DNA from: Rhizophagus clarus
Lineage: Eukaryota > Glomeromycota > Glomeromycetes > Glomerales > Glomeraceae
NCBI GenBank assembly: GCA_015698045.1
Contig: BLAL01000280.1
Span: 1-64,000 of the forward strand
DNA: 64,000 nt
Direction: 5' to 3'
Made by a program: the position numbers and the translations under genes. Below the pieces are notes generated by a model. It was not told the origin of the DNA and ran no database searches. It saw only the letters and a list, made by a program, of their open reading frames with translations. Below, in pieces: positions 21,745-32,960 of this stretch (its first letter is position 1; every line of letters begins with the position of its first letter).

Positions 21745-22645
21745 CTTCACTTCAATTTGAGATTACTTGTTAATTCATCCAGGATCCTCTTAATTGTCTT
21801 GACTTCCGCATAAAGGTCACTTTTAGAGATCTTGGATTTGGAGCCATGCTGCTTTGATGATTTCATAGACGCCTGCGAATCGGTGGTATCTTTTCGTTGG
21901 TGTGTCGTTGAATCCTTCATCCTAGGATTTTTTGTGTAGGTCTTGTTTGACCCAGTTGCTGAAATAGACTTAGTCGATTTGTTAGAAGATTTGGTGTTAA
22001 CATGATCCCCTTAATTCTTTCGCTTAGCCAAATGGGGGAGGGTGGGACTAATCTTCTTGGATTTCATTAGAATTGCGGTATGTTTGCACCATGAAACGTT
22101 CTTACCATACTAGAGAGTCAGATTACTAATACACTTCTGTAAATACTCACAGGTTTCAAAGTAACTGATAATCTTACGCAATCCATCCAGGAATTTAATT
22201 TCTTTGAATATTTTAACGTTCAATTCACTGAGAAAAGTTAAGTATTGGGGTGCCGTGAGTAAAGCCATATTTATAGATTCAGGTAGATTGTAGATAACAG
22301 CTTGAAATCTTTCTCTTCTTTTCGTTCAGCAAGATTCCAGGTCACCGGGAACCATTGAGTAGGTATGCCTGCAAGAGAAGCCATCCACTGTGTTTCGTAG
22401 TTCTGGAAGAATTCTAAAATGACTAGCTTGCATCGTATCATCTTATATTTGCGCTGGCGCTTAGTCAATATTGATATTACATTTTTTCAAGTGGATAGGT
22501 GAGATAATAATTCGTAGTTATCCCACTTTGCAGAGACGTCATATATTAGGATATCTTGAACGAACTGGTAACCTGTAGGAGCCTGATATCCAGTAATGAC
22601 TTGCACAGCCTCAGCGTAACTTCAAGGTTTCTTGTGTACTTAATT
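21745..22645 (-). pseudogene. Retroelement ORF1-like gene, frameshifted
   Basis: The minus strand gives a continuous protein through several frames: YAEAVQVITGYQAPTGYQFV and DILIYDVSAKWDNYELLSHL, then RYKMIRCKLV-like text, ETQWMASLAGIPTQWFPVTW and NLAERKEEKDFKLL, then LSELNVKIFKEIKFLDGLRK and ISYFETCEYLQK, and finally a basic, Ser/Thr/Lys-rich tail ending in KTIKRILDELTS. This layout (a compact domain ending in a basic low-complexity tail) resembles nucleic-acid-binding ORF1/gag-like proteins repeated through Glomeromycotina genomes next to LINE reverse transcriptases. At least two shifts and two in-frame stops make it inactive. No RT is adjacent. The family link is from memory of similar sequences. 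Confidence 0.45.
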
Positions 22646-23560
22646 TGCAAATATTTTATATATTATAACTATATCAATGATTTATGTAGGTTGTATTCTA
22701 TAGTTCTATTAATTAATGTTACAGAAACTTATGTAAAGCTCTGAATTTTAGTTTAATTCTTTTTTTAATTCCATTTCTAATTCTGAATTTGGTTTTTTAT
22801 TAGATGCTTTTCAGACTAAGATTTTTATTGAAAAATATTTTTAGAATTATCTTTTAACTAAAAAACTTTATTTGAAAATATTTTTAGTTTAAAATGTTTT
22901 TTAAAAAATGATTTCAGTTCCATTTCTTGATTTAAAAATAGTACTAGAACTAATTTTTCAAACTGAAAATATTTTTTCAATAGGATTTTTAACTGAAAAT
23001 ATTTTTAATTAAAAGTATGATCTGAAAATATTTTCAGTAAAAATTTTAGATTGAAAAATACTTTTGGTAAAATTTTATATTAAAGAGCCAAATCAGAATT
23101 GAAAATGGAACTGAACTGGAAATTCAGAGCTTTAAACTAATGATATGGAAACTGACAATGATGAAACAATTTAGAAATCCAGAATTTAAGTATCACACAG
23201 AGAAAAACACTTTAAGAAGTCTGTTTTTACTGAAAAATTTTTTAATTAAAAGTCAAAAAATCTAAAATGATTATTAATTAGAATAATTCCTTTATATTAT
23301 AAAGACTGACTAAAGAATTATCTACTATTAATCCTGAAAATAAAGAAGAAATCTTATAAACTGAACCCATTTCTGAACTGAACAGTAACAAATATTTTCC
23401 TAACCTATATAATAAAATTGTTAATGGTAAAAATTTTCTTAAAAGCCAATACAAAACATTCTTCTGATTTTGAAAAAGCAATGAGAAAACAGTATGATAA
23501 TTACAGATCATTAAACTATAATAATATTAAACTATAATGATCTGATGTCTCAGTCTCTAG
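22646..23560. other. AT-rich stretch with ~30-bp degenerate repeats
   Basis: From about 22,780 to 23,080 pieces such as AACTGAAAATATTTTT and TTAAAAGTA recur, like the repeats near 35.5 kb. No supported gene. The frame at 23278-23511 has no family features. Confidence 0.4.
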
Positions 23561-23700
23561 TCTTTACTGTGAAGAATTGGCAATTTTATTGTATAATTCT
23601 GGTGAAAATTTTGAATTTGCAAGAAAGCTGTGGAAAAAATTCCTTAAAATGTCAAATATTATGTGTGTGTGGATTCTAAAAAACATTAGATATCTTCTGA
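23560..23700 (+). pseudogene. Coding-like fragment, unknown family
   Basis: On the plus strand, LYCEELAILLYNSGENFEFA followed by RKLWKKFLKMS can be read from about 23,560 without a stop until about 23,740. The composition is protein-like, but no start, flanking exon or family can be assigned, so it is probably a relic. Confidence 0.2.
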
Positions 23701-23850
23701 TTATATTATTATTACAGATTTATCATTTTTTTTAATCGTTCAAAAAATAAATGATCGCAGTATATTGAATTGGTTGAACAAAAAAAGGAATTATATTGTA
23801 TATGGAAATAAGGATTTGAGGAGCTACACCAACAAGAACTTTGCTAAGGA

Positions 23851-24267
23851 CTAATTGTTAAGGATTTCGATTTTCCCTTTAATGCAAATTTCTTCTTGAA
23901 ATTTACTGTCAAATATATTGTTAAAAAGTTCAATTTTCCTTTCAATATTAACGAATCTTCCTTTGATATTATCGAACCTTCCTTCGATATTATCTTCAAT
24001 ATTTTTGATTCTTCCTTCGATAATATCGAATCTTCCTTCGATATTATCAAATCTTCCTTCGATATTATCAAATCTTCCTTCGATATTATCAAATCTTCCT
24101 TCGATATTATCAAATCTTCCTTCGATATTATCAAATCTTCCTTCGATATTATCAAATCTTCCTTCGATATTATTGAATCTTCCTTGAACGACATCGAATT
24201 TGTTGTTAGATATGGTTATTGCCATATCAATTCTTTTTTTTAGTCCTTCTTTCATTGTTCGAATTTC
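23851..24267 (-). CDS. Heptad-repeat (coiled-coil-like) exon on a 21-bp minisatellite
   Basis: An acceptor-like TTTTTTAG precedes GAAATTCGAACAATG, so the exon probably starts at about 24,267 and reads EIRTMKEGLKKRIDMA before the repeat. About ten copies of the heptad NIEGRFD follow, then a degenerate tail with NIERKIELFNNIFDSKFQEE and a stop at 23851. The heptad spacing with Ile and Phe at regular positions suggests a coiled coil. No globular domain is attached here. An upstream coding-like exon near 25,018-25,150 (see below) might belong to the same gene. The function is unknown; repeat number is likely to vary between strains. Confidence 0.45.
   Translation of the reverse strand, partial: EIRTMKEGLKKRIDMAITISNNKFDVVQGRFNNIEGRFDNIEGRFDNIEGRFDNIEGRFDNIEGRFDNIEGRFDNIEGRFDIIEGRIKNIEDNIEGRFDNIKGRFVNIERKIELFNNIFDSKFQEEICIKGKIEILNN
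23955..24185. repeat. 21-bp minisatellite
   Basis: About eleven units of the 21-mer TCTTCCTTCGATATTATCAAA (shown as one unit split for reading: TCTTCCTTCGAT then ATTATCAAA), with near-perfect central copies and diverged flanks. At least two frames on each strand are open across it. Confidence 0.9.
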
Positions 24268-25017
24268 CTAAAAAACGAATTATGTTACTGTCATGTGAAA
24301 AAGACTGCGTGAGATGACGATCATTCACATTTTCATACATACATTTGTTAACATAACTACATTATACAACATGATTGCAAGTCAAATTCAGTATGTCATA
24401 TATATTTATCATTCTTATTGTTACACGATTTATATTATTTTTTTCGCTTTACTGAAAATTAATTTTTTGTTGTATTCCATTATAACAGCCACCAATTATC
24501 TTTTTTTTCTATTAATGACATATTGATATTGTAATGAAAATATATACAACGTTTATCATGTGACATACTCCCAACCAAAAAATTTTCGGTAACGTGACTT
24601 GACTTTTGTATATCCGATGGTAAATAAATAAATTTTTGGACACGAAAACCTTAAAACTTTAATTAAATTTTATTACAAAATTTATCTCAAAAAAAAAGTG
24701 CATTCTTTTTGATGGAACCTAGATCTGTTTATTACAAATTCTTTGTAAGTCCAATGAAATTACTTAATATTGTCTGTTATAGTACACTAATTAACATTCC
24801 TTTATTTTAATTAGAAAATTGCCAGTACATCAAGTTTAGTACCATATATTAGTTAAACTAATAGTAACGTTTTAATAACTTCTTTTGATGTATGATTTCT
24901 TTAATTTTGTATTATTAAGGGACATAGATAATTACTAGAATAGTTATAAAAACAAATTCCCATTAATTTCAAGTAAGTTAAAATGAAACTATAAAATTTT
25001 AATATATTTACCGGTAG
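24268..25017. other. Spacer or long intron, AT-rich
   Basis: No gene seen. A donor-like GTAAATATATT on the minus strand at its right end follows a coding-like exon, so part of this may be intron or relic. Confidence 0.35.
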
Positions 25018-25235
25018 CAGAAACATGATATTATTATTATGATCCTTCCATGTACGTGGATTAGTATTTCGGTTGTGATATGCTTTTATATCATTTACTA
25101 TTTTTCTAATACCATTAAACACATTGTTAAAAGCTTGAATCCATTAAGTGATTCTGGTTCATCAACAATTTCTTCCGAATCATTTAGTAATAGTTTGATC
25201 TCCTTAAACCATTATTTTCATTGTGATTGGTAATA
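25018..25235 (-). pseudogene. Coding-like exon fragment with one shift
   Basis: The minus strand reads LLNDSEEIVDEPESL in one frame and, after a shift near 25,135, WIQAFNNVFNGIRKIVNDIK then HNRNTNPRTWKDHNNN in another, ending at a donor-like CCG|GTAAAT. It may be an upstream exon of the heptad-repeat gene. No family recognised. Confidence 0.25.
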
Positions 25236-25536
25236 TCTGTTAAAATATTAATTCAAATAATTAAGAATTTCAGTAAATATTAATTTTTAAATATATACTA
25301 AAACTGTATTAATATACTGCATGGTACGAACCTTTTGTATTGTTGGTAATATCTTTTAAAATATCATCTAAAAAATAATTAATAATTTAATATTAATAAA
25401 ATAATCTCTATATTATTATTTGCTAGATTGGGTAAGGCAAAAGCAATATTTGATGTAATAGCATTAAAAATATTAAAAATTTAAAAATGGACAAAAGCCC
25501 TGTCTTTGAATATGTCGGAAAAATTGAGAATCAATC

Positions 25537-26196
25537 TTAAAGTTGAGACTGTTGTTTAAGATGTTTACATATAAAAAAGCAACTTAAAAAAAAAGATGGA
25601 CAGTTACATGTCCATGTTTTTACGTTTGTCAATTTCCATATAAGGTTCATTAATTTTTTTTTTTTTTTAAGAGAGATCCATTCACTTTTAAATTCTTTTC
25701 GCCATGATACTACTTTTCTTCCACGTTGGTATTTATCAAGTTGTTGATGATGAAGAATAAGACGAGAAATAATAATATAGGTAACAAGATCAAGGCGAGG
25801 CCTAAAGAATTTGGGAAGATAATCACGTTTCACAACTTCCAATGAGATTCCATTAACATAGTAGCTCGAAAAATACAGATCTCCGTTGCAACTGATGATC
25901 GTGCCCACAGAATATACATTTTTTTTATACCAATTAGACCATAAATATACCCAAACATTTCTTAAATTATTGGTAAAGCAAAAATCATACATTTCCTTGA
26001 CTGACACTTCCCAAATTTCAGTACTTGAACGAAAGTTTCCATTAATGTCTGGAATTAAAGGATGAAGGTGAAAGTGTTTCTCAAGCAATGAAATAACCTT
26101 TTGACGCAAATCTTTTGAACAAAAAATAAAGTTAGGAAGGAGACATGAGGGGTGATTAATATTATCGTATGATGCCAAGAATGTGTGAAAGCACAC
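25537..26196 (-). pseudogene. MULE-type transposase C-terminal remnant with SWIM finger
   Basis: The frame has no ATG at its head. It includes LLPNFIFCSKDLRQKVISLL, HPLIPDINGNFRSSTEIWEV, YDFCFTNNLRNVWVYLW and KRDYLPKFFRPRLDLVTYII, then WRKEFKSEWISL and the end WTCNCPSFFLSCFFICKHLK. The closing C-x-C-x(n)-C-x-H pattern is a SWIM zinc finger, which sits after the MULE transposase domain in MULE-type proteins. The MULE catalytic domain is missing upstream. I read it as a truncated transposase relic; the stretch 26,200-26,820 upstream shows no supported continuation. Confidence 0.6.
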
Positions 26197-26970
26197 GAGT
26201 ATGAAATTTCACAATGGAGATCTACCTGAAAGAATCAAAGTTGGGGACTAACGCCTGGCAATCTCAGAATTGCAAAGTCCTCAGCCCTTCATAACATATG
26301 GTTTTGACGTTAATATTAAGTTATAGGAAGATCCTGTGTTGTAACAAAGCGCTCTTTCACATTTTTTCGCATTTGTTCGGGAAAAAGACTAAAGGTAAAT
26401 TCTTTTTCGATTGCATGTACAAATCTGATCATGTGATCCATTTTACAGGAGTACATGTATGTGGCGTCAGCAAGATTATGGGTTCTTTAAATCGGGGAAT
26501 ATCAGACAATTCCGAAATATAACTCACTTTTCTGGTCAGGATTGCATAATTTTCATGTATAATGAGTAACAAATTACAAGGAATTACGTTGCAGCCAAAT
26601 TTATGCTTCCCATCGCTAGTTCGATTTCCTAGTATCGAAAAAGACTTCCATCAGCATTATCGTGAAGAATCAATAATTTTATGGCTAACTAAATCCACAT
26701 TGGTGCCAAAATCGATTACTCAAATTTTCTTCAATTGCGCAATTCACAAGCAACATTTTTTATTATGGCATGATTTATTCAAATATGAAAAAAATAAAAT
26801 CTTTCGAATAATCTGATCACTGTTCCAAATAGCTAGATCGGAAAAGCAAAATTATTTCTAATGTTGTTATATATTTATGAGAAGTTTGAATGTTAATTAA
26901 ATTTGTGATTTCTGTGTTAGATATGACTGTAAAGAAAGGATGAAAGGATTTGTATTTTTTTTAAGATTTA

Positions 26971-28887
26971 TTAAATATAAAAATTTGTTCGTGTTTGTTC
27001 ACGTAACAAAAAATGATAGAATAACATAGAAGTCATAATATAAAAGGATAATTTACTAAATATACTAGGATAAACCAACAGAACTAAGCAAATAATGAAA
27101 CATATCCTTGCGAAGGTTGACGTTTCAACCAGTTCAACTGGTTCAACTGGTTCAATTGTTTCTACTAGTTCAACTAGTTCAACAGTTTCAATTGGTTCAA
27201 CTGGTTCAACTGGTTCAAGTATTTCAACTTGTATACATTTTCGTCGATCAAAAAACGCATATCCAAGAATCTCATCACTTTCATTTAATTCATCAGTTGC
27301 TCTTTTGAAAGAACAATGTCTAGTTGGAGGACTGTAAACCAATAAAAATACTAATATGTCTACCTTTTCCAATTCTTTTGACGTCGGAAGTGTATGTATT
27401 CCTTCTAGCTTTTCCTGAATTTCCGTCAAAGTTAGATTGTTTTCTTGTATGATTCCTAATCTCATAAGTGCTGGTCCAGATTTTTGTTTTGCAGCTTCCT
27501 TATACCATTTAAGTGCTTTTTTAAGATTTTTATTTACTTTTAATAATCCCAACTCATAGCATTCTCCTAAATGATACTGTGCACAATGATTTCCTTTTTC
27601 ATTATAACCATAATGCTTTGTATCTTTGGCAGCTGCGGTATATAACTTAAACACTTTAGCATCATCCTTCTTAAGTCCACAATGTCCATCACGATACATT
27701 AGCGCAAGCGATATTTGTGCAATTTTTACATCGTTATCAGCAGCTTTCTGATACCATTTTAATTTTTCTTTGGAATCATTTGTAAGAACTCCTAAGGCAA
27801 GTTGTGCATGTCCACTAGGTCTACCTGCATTTTGCATAGCTGATTTTAACCACCATTTTTTTCCTTCATCGACATCTCCTTGTAAATAATAAGCTTCTCC
27901 TAAATGCAATTGTGCATCAGCTAAACCTGCTATAGCTGCTTCTTTAATCCATTTGATTCCTTCAACTTTGTTACCATTTTTTAATAATTGAGTTCCTAGA
28001 TTTACTTTCCCATGATTATCATTAGCTTCAGCAGATTTTCGGTACCACTCTTCAGCTTTTTGAAGATCACATAAAGTTCCTATTCCAAATTTATACATGA
28101 TGCCAATTTGATTTGCGGAACAAGCATCACCAGCTTCATACGCCTTACAAAACCAATCTTTTGCATCTTTGTAATCATTTTTGGTTAAATGATGAAACGC
28201 AATATTTCTCATAGCAATTGGATTATTTTGTCTTGCGGCCATATGATACCAATATAATCCTTGCTGAAAATCATGTTGCACACCACTCCCGATCATATAC
28301 AAAAAACCTACCATAAGTTGTGCAGGAGATAAACCTTGTTCCGCTGCTTTTAGAAACCATTTTGCTGCTTTTCTGTCATCTTTTTTAATTCCATTACCAG
28401 AATAATATTTTACACTAAGATAAAATTGATAGTCGGGTAAACCCATTTCTGCTAATAAATGAAGATTTTCAAACTTCAAGGTAAGTCTAGATTTCAATTG
28501 TTTGTTCTTTAAGGTTACCTCATATGCGCCTATTTGGGGTTTGCATTTATCTATGATGTGAGAAATACTTTCGTCTTTCAACCATTGTGGGAATAGCTTG
28601 AATAGAGTACCACGTTCACCTCTATTGTTAATGTGTTTACCTCTTCCAGTAATGAAAAGGATAGTATCACAATATTGATTAGAATAAAAAAATTTAATAG
28701 CACGGATTACCCGATATTGCGCATCCTTCACAGAATATCCATGCAGGTCTATGCGTGATATACCATTACTTATATCCTTTTCAGTTTCGTAAAAGAGATT
28801 AATATCATTAGCAGATATGGTATTAGAATTTAAAGAATGTAAAGGTAATGATATGGGCAATTGCTTAATGCGTTCTTCATAGCTCAT
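26971..28887 (-). CDS. Smr-domain and Sel1-repeat protein with membrane tail (638 aa)
   Basis: An uninterrupted frame from the ATG at 28887. Residues about 45-125 form a Smr domain with the hallmark IDLHGYSVKDA and the TGRGKH motif; Smr domains are DNA or RNA nicking or binding modules. Residues about 150-480 hold eight or nine Sel1 (TPR-like) repeats, seen as recurrent A..W..KAA and G..Y..G patterns (KAAKWFLKAAEQG, KAEEWYRKSAEAN, KALKWYKEAAKQK), a protein-interaction solenoid. A Pro/Glu/Val repeat built on a 9-bp unit (EPVEPVEPIETVELVELVET) follows near residue 565. The C-terminus has hydrophobic segments (ICFIICLVLLVYPSIF, YIMTSMLFYHFLL), suggesting anchoring to a membrane. An intron inside the region encoding KELEKVDILV is possible (GTAGAC...TTTACAG) but would be only 32 nt, so I keep the intact frame. 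Sel1-repeat families are hugely expanded in Glomeromycotina; Smr plus Sel1 is a combination I recall there. Confidence 0.85.
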   Translation of the reverse strand: MSYEERIKQLPISLPLHSLNSNTISANDINLFYETEKDISNGISRIDLHGYSVKDAQYRVIRAIKFFYSNQYCDTILFITGRGKHINNRGERGTLFKLFPQWLKDESISHIIDKCKPQIGAYEVTLKNKQLKSRLTLKFENLHLLAEMGLPDYQFYLSVKYYSGNGIKKDDRKAAKWFLKAAEQGLSPAQLMVGFLYMIGSGVQHDFQQGLYWYHMAARQNNPIAMRNIAFHHLTKNDYKDAKDWFCKAYEAGDACSANQIGIMYKFGIGTLCDLQKAEEWYRKSAEANDNHGKVNLGTQLLKNGNKVEGIKWIKEAAIAGLADAQLHLGEAYYLQGDVDEGKKWWLKSAMQNAGRPSGHAQLALGVLTNDSKEKLKWYQKAADNDVKIAQISLALMYRDGHCGLKKDDAKVFKLYTAAAKDTKHYGYNEKGNHCAQYHLGECYELGLLKVNKNLKKALKWYKEAAKQKSGPALMRLGIIQENNLTLTEIQEKLEGIHTLPTSKELEKVDILVFLLVYSPPTRHCSFKRATDELNESDEILGYAFFDRRKCIQVEILEPVEPVEPIETVELVELVETIEPVEPVELVETSTFARICFIICLVLLVYPSIFSKLSFYIMTSMLFYHFLLREQTRTNFYI

Positions 28888-29255
28888 TAGAAATTCAACG
28901 ATGATACCAAATGATAAAAAAGAAAATTAAATAAAAAAAAAGAAGACATGAATTGTTTTTGTTACATACACTTTGCTGCAAATTATAAATATTTGTACTG
29001 TAGTACCAATATTATCGTAGGATATAAAACAAGTCTTATTTTTTCCTATTCGGTAAATCTGTACGAGTCCTTTTTTTTTTTGTTTTGTTATTAACTATAA
29101 AGCTAATTACTAATCAAAATAAACAATGAAGCCTTTACAGGTAAATCCAAATCATAAATTTGCATTCATGTGTAAAGTGATTTTTTTTATTTTGCTAGAT
29201 CATTAGAAATGAATATAAAATTAACTCTAAATTTTTATTGTTTGTTAAAAATGAA
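28888..29255. other. Spacer between two minus-strand genes
   Basis: It holds the upstream region of the Smr/Sel1 gene and the trailer of the GH5 gene. AT-rich; no clear TATA box or other site stands out. Confidence 0.4.
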
Positions 29256-31298
29256 CTATTTTGCAATAATACTAATAGTAATAACTTCACCATTCTGAAT
29301 ATTTACACCTTTAATAGGACTTACTAAGATAGAATTTCCATTTTTTTTCCATTCAACTTTACCATTCGGAGAAATATTTATAATAAACCCATTAGGGTAA
29401 TGATACTTTTCTTGAATTTTTATAATAGTAGGTTTTTTTATAGATGGATCGATTTTATAAACTAATTTAAATTCTTTATCAAATTGCATATTAACAGTAT
29501 TTCCTGAAACAGCTTCAGCAAAAGTTCTAGAAAACGTTTTTGCAACATCTGGCCTTACTTTTCCGGATACGGGATCTACTAAACCATCACCAGGTAACTG
29601 TCTTGTTAATGGAAAGAAATCTTTGTATTGCCATCCTATCCATGATTGTAAGTATTTATCAGCCGCTTGTATAATTTCAAGTATTCCCGGAAGATTTTTC
29701 CCATTATTATAAGCTGCTTCAAATTCTGTTAGCTAATATAAAGCGAAAAATTAGATTTTTTTTTTTTTAAAAAAAAAAAATTAATTCAATAGTTTCTTTT
29801 TAAATAATTTACCAGTGATGAACCACCAATTCGACCAATATCTTCTAAATGAACTTGAAAATCAATATTAGGTGGCTTTATCCTAATTTCTTTATAATAG
29901 TGATAACCAAATACACTTCTGTTATTATAAGCAGGACCTCCTGGTACATGGTCAAAGTCATTGCCGAACAAATCCCATGTTACTCCTGTAAAAACCACAA
30001 TTCCATTATTATCAACTTTGCGCAACTCAGTATTAATTGCATCCCAAAATGGACTTAAATTTTCACGCGTATTTACTTTAAAAATAAATTAATATTGGTT
30101 AGCGTTTTAAATTTAAATAAGGAAGGTATAATTGAATTCTTTGGAATCAAGTCCTACACTCCTACCTTTTGGGAGCGTAAGAAAAGGATTATGATAAATA
30201 TCTCCGGGCCAAGGCTCATTAAGAAGATCATAACCAAGAAGATTATCACAATTCTTAAATACTGATGCAATTTTTGCCCATTGAGCTGCAAATGCATCTC
30301 TTAAACCCTCATAGTTATCATATAATCTCTGCCACGCTATATTTACTGCACGTGATAAGTACAATAATGCCCAATTCACTCTCTCACAAGTAGCTTTATC
30401 TGGAAGTCCTGTTACAGGATCATATATTGCTGCTGGTCCTATAGGTAACGGAAAAGACCATGCACCTTCTGCGTGAACTGCCCATCTTGGAAACTATAAA
30501 TTTAAGGGTTTAACCAAATGAAAAGATCGTTTCTTCGCATGTAATATGAATTACTTACACCTTCTCCACAAAATTTATCGCTCATTACATCCTAAATTCA
30601 TAGCCAATAAAATAAAAAGTTTTAGTATCTTAGTTTTTTTTTGCAAAAGTTTTGTTTTACCTGATGAGAATCTAATAGCACGTAAATTCCATATGAATTA
30701 CACTTGTCCACAATACTTTTTATGATTTTTAAATAAGTTTCATTGTATTTTCCTCGTATTGGTTCAACACCAGCCCATAGAACTCCAAGTCTAATAACAT
30801 TCATATTAACGCTAGCCAAAATCTAATTTGTAGAGTAAGTTTGTTTAGGAAAGCTGTTATACTCAAGCTGCCATAAGCATAAGCATAAATGGTATTAAAA
30901 AGGTCAAACCTTCATATCTTCTTCAGCGAACGAAGTAACAGGATCAAATGCGTCAATTTTAGGATAGTACGGGAATCCTTTATAAACCTTTCAATAAAAC
31001 CAAATAAGTATCGAATAATTATTCTACATTTTTTCTTGATGAAGAATATACTAATAATCATGTATATTTTGTTTTATCACAAGGGTGAAGGGACTTTACA
31101 TACAACATTTAGTCCACGAAAGAATCTCTGTCTACCAAATTCATCGATATACTGATCATTTTTAATTCCGATAATCTTTGCTGTGGGTTCTAATGTAGCA
31201 CGCTCTTCCAAGTTCGGAATAGCGATCACATGATACGTGCATATTACAGAAAGTAATAAGACTAAATACACTTTTTGTTTAATTATCATTTCCTTCAA
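29256..31298 (-). CDS. Endoglycoceramidase-like GH5 enzyme, secreted, seven exons (~511 aa)
   Basis: Exons are 31104-31298, 30910-30987, 30661-30822, 30559-30591, 30166-30493, 29813-30075 and 29256-29732; all junctions keep frame and use GT...AG. Exon 1 starts MKEMIIKQKVYLVLLLS, a signal peptide, then QYIDEFGRQRFFRGLNV joined to VYKGFPYYPKIDAF, the typical start of endoglycoceramidases. The barrel continues with NVIRLGVLWAGVEP and GIYVLLDSHQ. The acid/base is in LLGYDLLNEPWPG (E249) and the nucleophile in LTEFE at the start of the last exon (E356). FGYHYY lies between. The final ~80 residues (IINISPNGKVEWKKNGN) look like the C-terminal beta-sandwich of the family. The family splits the bond between oligosaccharide or glucose and ceramide in glycosphingolipids (EC 3.2.1.123 or 3.2.1.45-like activity). 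With both catalytic Glu residues and near-normal length, it is likely functional. Which glycolipid it uses cannot be told. Confidence 0.88.
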
Positions 31299-32290
31299 AT
31301 AGTTAGTACTTTTTCAATACTCTACATGAGCAACATTTACAAGGTAGCACCAAATATGACCAAATTTTCTTGCGGAAGTTTGTTTTTTTTATAAGGAAGT
31401 GAAATTTATCACGTCTTTTATACAGCATATTCCCATTCGTCAAAATGTATTTTATTTTATGCGTTTTTATGCGCGGCTTAAATGGCTTTTATGGCGATGC
31501 TATTTTTTACTCGCAAAGCTTAACTGGAGGCTTTTTAATCGAGAAGCCATTATATAAGGCTTTGATTCTAAGTCAATTTTTTGAAGATGCCAAGCTAATC
31601 AATCTTTAAAAAAATTAGTTTTTTTTAAAATATTCTGGCATCTGATAATTTGTTCAAATTATAACAGTTTATATTCTATGTACCCAGTTGTTGTCCTATA
31701 ATAACCCTATAATAATCGAACAATAAATGACAAAATATTTAAACTTGTAATTTATTTATTTGTAATTACTATTGTATAAATAAATATATTTAAAATTCGT
31801 TTATTAAAAGTTACTGATAAATGTTTTTACTAGTAGGACGAAATCTACAGGTCCACCAACGTAAAGTATCAATTACTAAAATATAAATATAAATATAAAT
31901 GTATTATGGGCATAAAAATATGCCACTTGGTTACCTTTTTAATAAAAGTCCAGTAAAACTTTTAAGCACAAAAAGACACTTCCATAAGAGCTGAAAATTT
32001 GATCAACAGAAGCCGCATTTTTTCCCCCGGAATTATAGATTCCAATTACAATTAGTTTTATAACATCAAATTACTATAATTTTAAATTACTAATATATTA
32101 GTCTCTGATGAAAAGAATGGTAGTGTGAATCTCACTTGTTAAGGTTGTAAAACTTGTATAGTAATAACCAATGGACTTTAAATACTATTTTATTTTTTTT
32201 TAAAAAAAAAATTTATTATACTTATTTTACCTTTTATCGCTGTTTTCAATTCAAATGGTTGATGCTGTTATGTTTGGAAGAAAAAAAAAA
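31299..32290. other. Upstream region of the GH5 gene, then AT-rich spacer
   Basis: No gene recognised. Moderately complex sequence to about 31,560, then AT-rich. Nothing that can be called a promoter element with confidence. Confidence 0.35.
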
Positions 32291-32480
32291 AAAAAAACGA
32301 AAACCGGACAAAAGTGGATGAAAACTAGACAAAAAAATGGAAAATCGGATGAATAATTGGTATTTGAATATTTTTAAAATCATAAATAACACCAACCATT
32401 TGAAAACGGCAACCGGACAAAAACTGGATGAATACTAGACGAAAACCGGACGAATAATTGGTATTTGAATATTTAAAAAC
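32291..32480. repeat. Two diverged copies of a ~90-bp segment
   Basis: Blocks at about 32297-32383 and 32401-32480 share AACCGGACAAAA, GGATGAA-ACTAGAC and CGGATGAATAATTGGTATTTG or its close variant, then AATATTT. Confidence 0.6.
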
Positions 32481-32960
32481 GACAATAAGAAAGGAATCAA
32501 AGTATAATTAATCCTAAATTTTTTATTTTTTTAAAAAAATTACATTAAATTGAATTTGATATGAAGTTTTAAACTTTATTTTTTTATAAAATTTCTATGT
32601 ATTAAAAAATTAAAAATTTATATTTTTATTGCTAATTTATAAACTAAATTTTTTATGAAAAAAAAAAAAAATTTTTTTATTAAAACTTTTTTACTAAAAA
32701 ATTCACTTTATTTAAAATAAATTTTTTATATTAAATTATTCTTATATATATATATATATATTTTACTAATCATATTATTTTTATTAATCAAACAATAAAT
32801 AAAAGTTTTATTTATAATTTAAAATTTATAAAAAACTTAATAATAGAATAAATTTGTTTATATAAATATTGTAACTTTTAATAAAAAGATTACTTATTGC
32901 CTATTTATTAATATTAATAAATAAATTTTATACTGATTTTTTTATTTATTTATTTATTAT
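32481..32960. other. AT-rich spacer
   Basis: Nearly pure A+T, with a (TA)n run near 32,744. Nothing else seen. Confidence 0.5.

Noticed and set aside
23896..24243. Plus-strand frames with SSFDIIK and SNLPSIL repeats
   Set aside because: They are mirror frames of the 21-bp minisatellite. The minus-strand frame has a heptad pattern and a splice acceptor.
27360..27395. 32-nt intron in the Smr/Sel1 gene
   Set aside because: GTAGAC...TTTACAG fits splice signals, but 32 nt is shorter than every other intron in the window and the frame is open without it.
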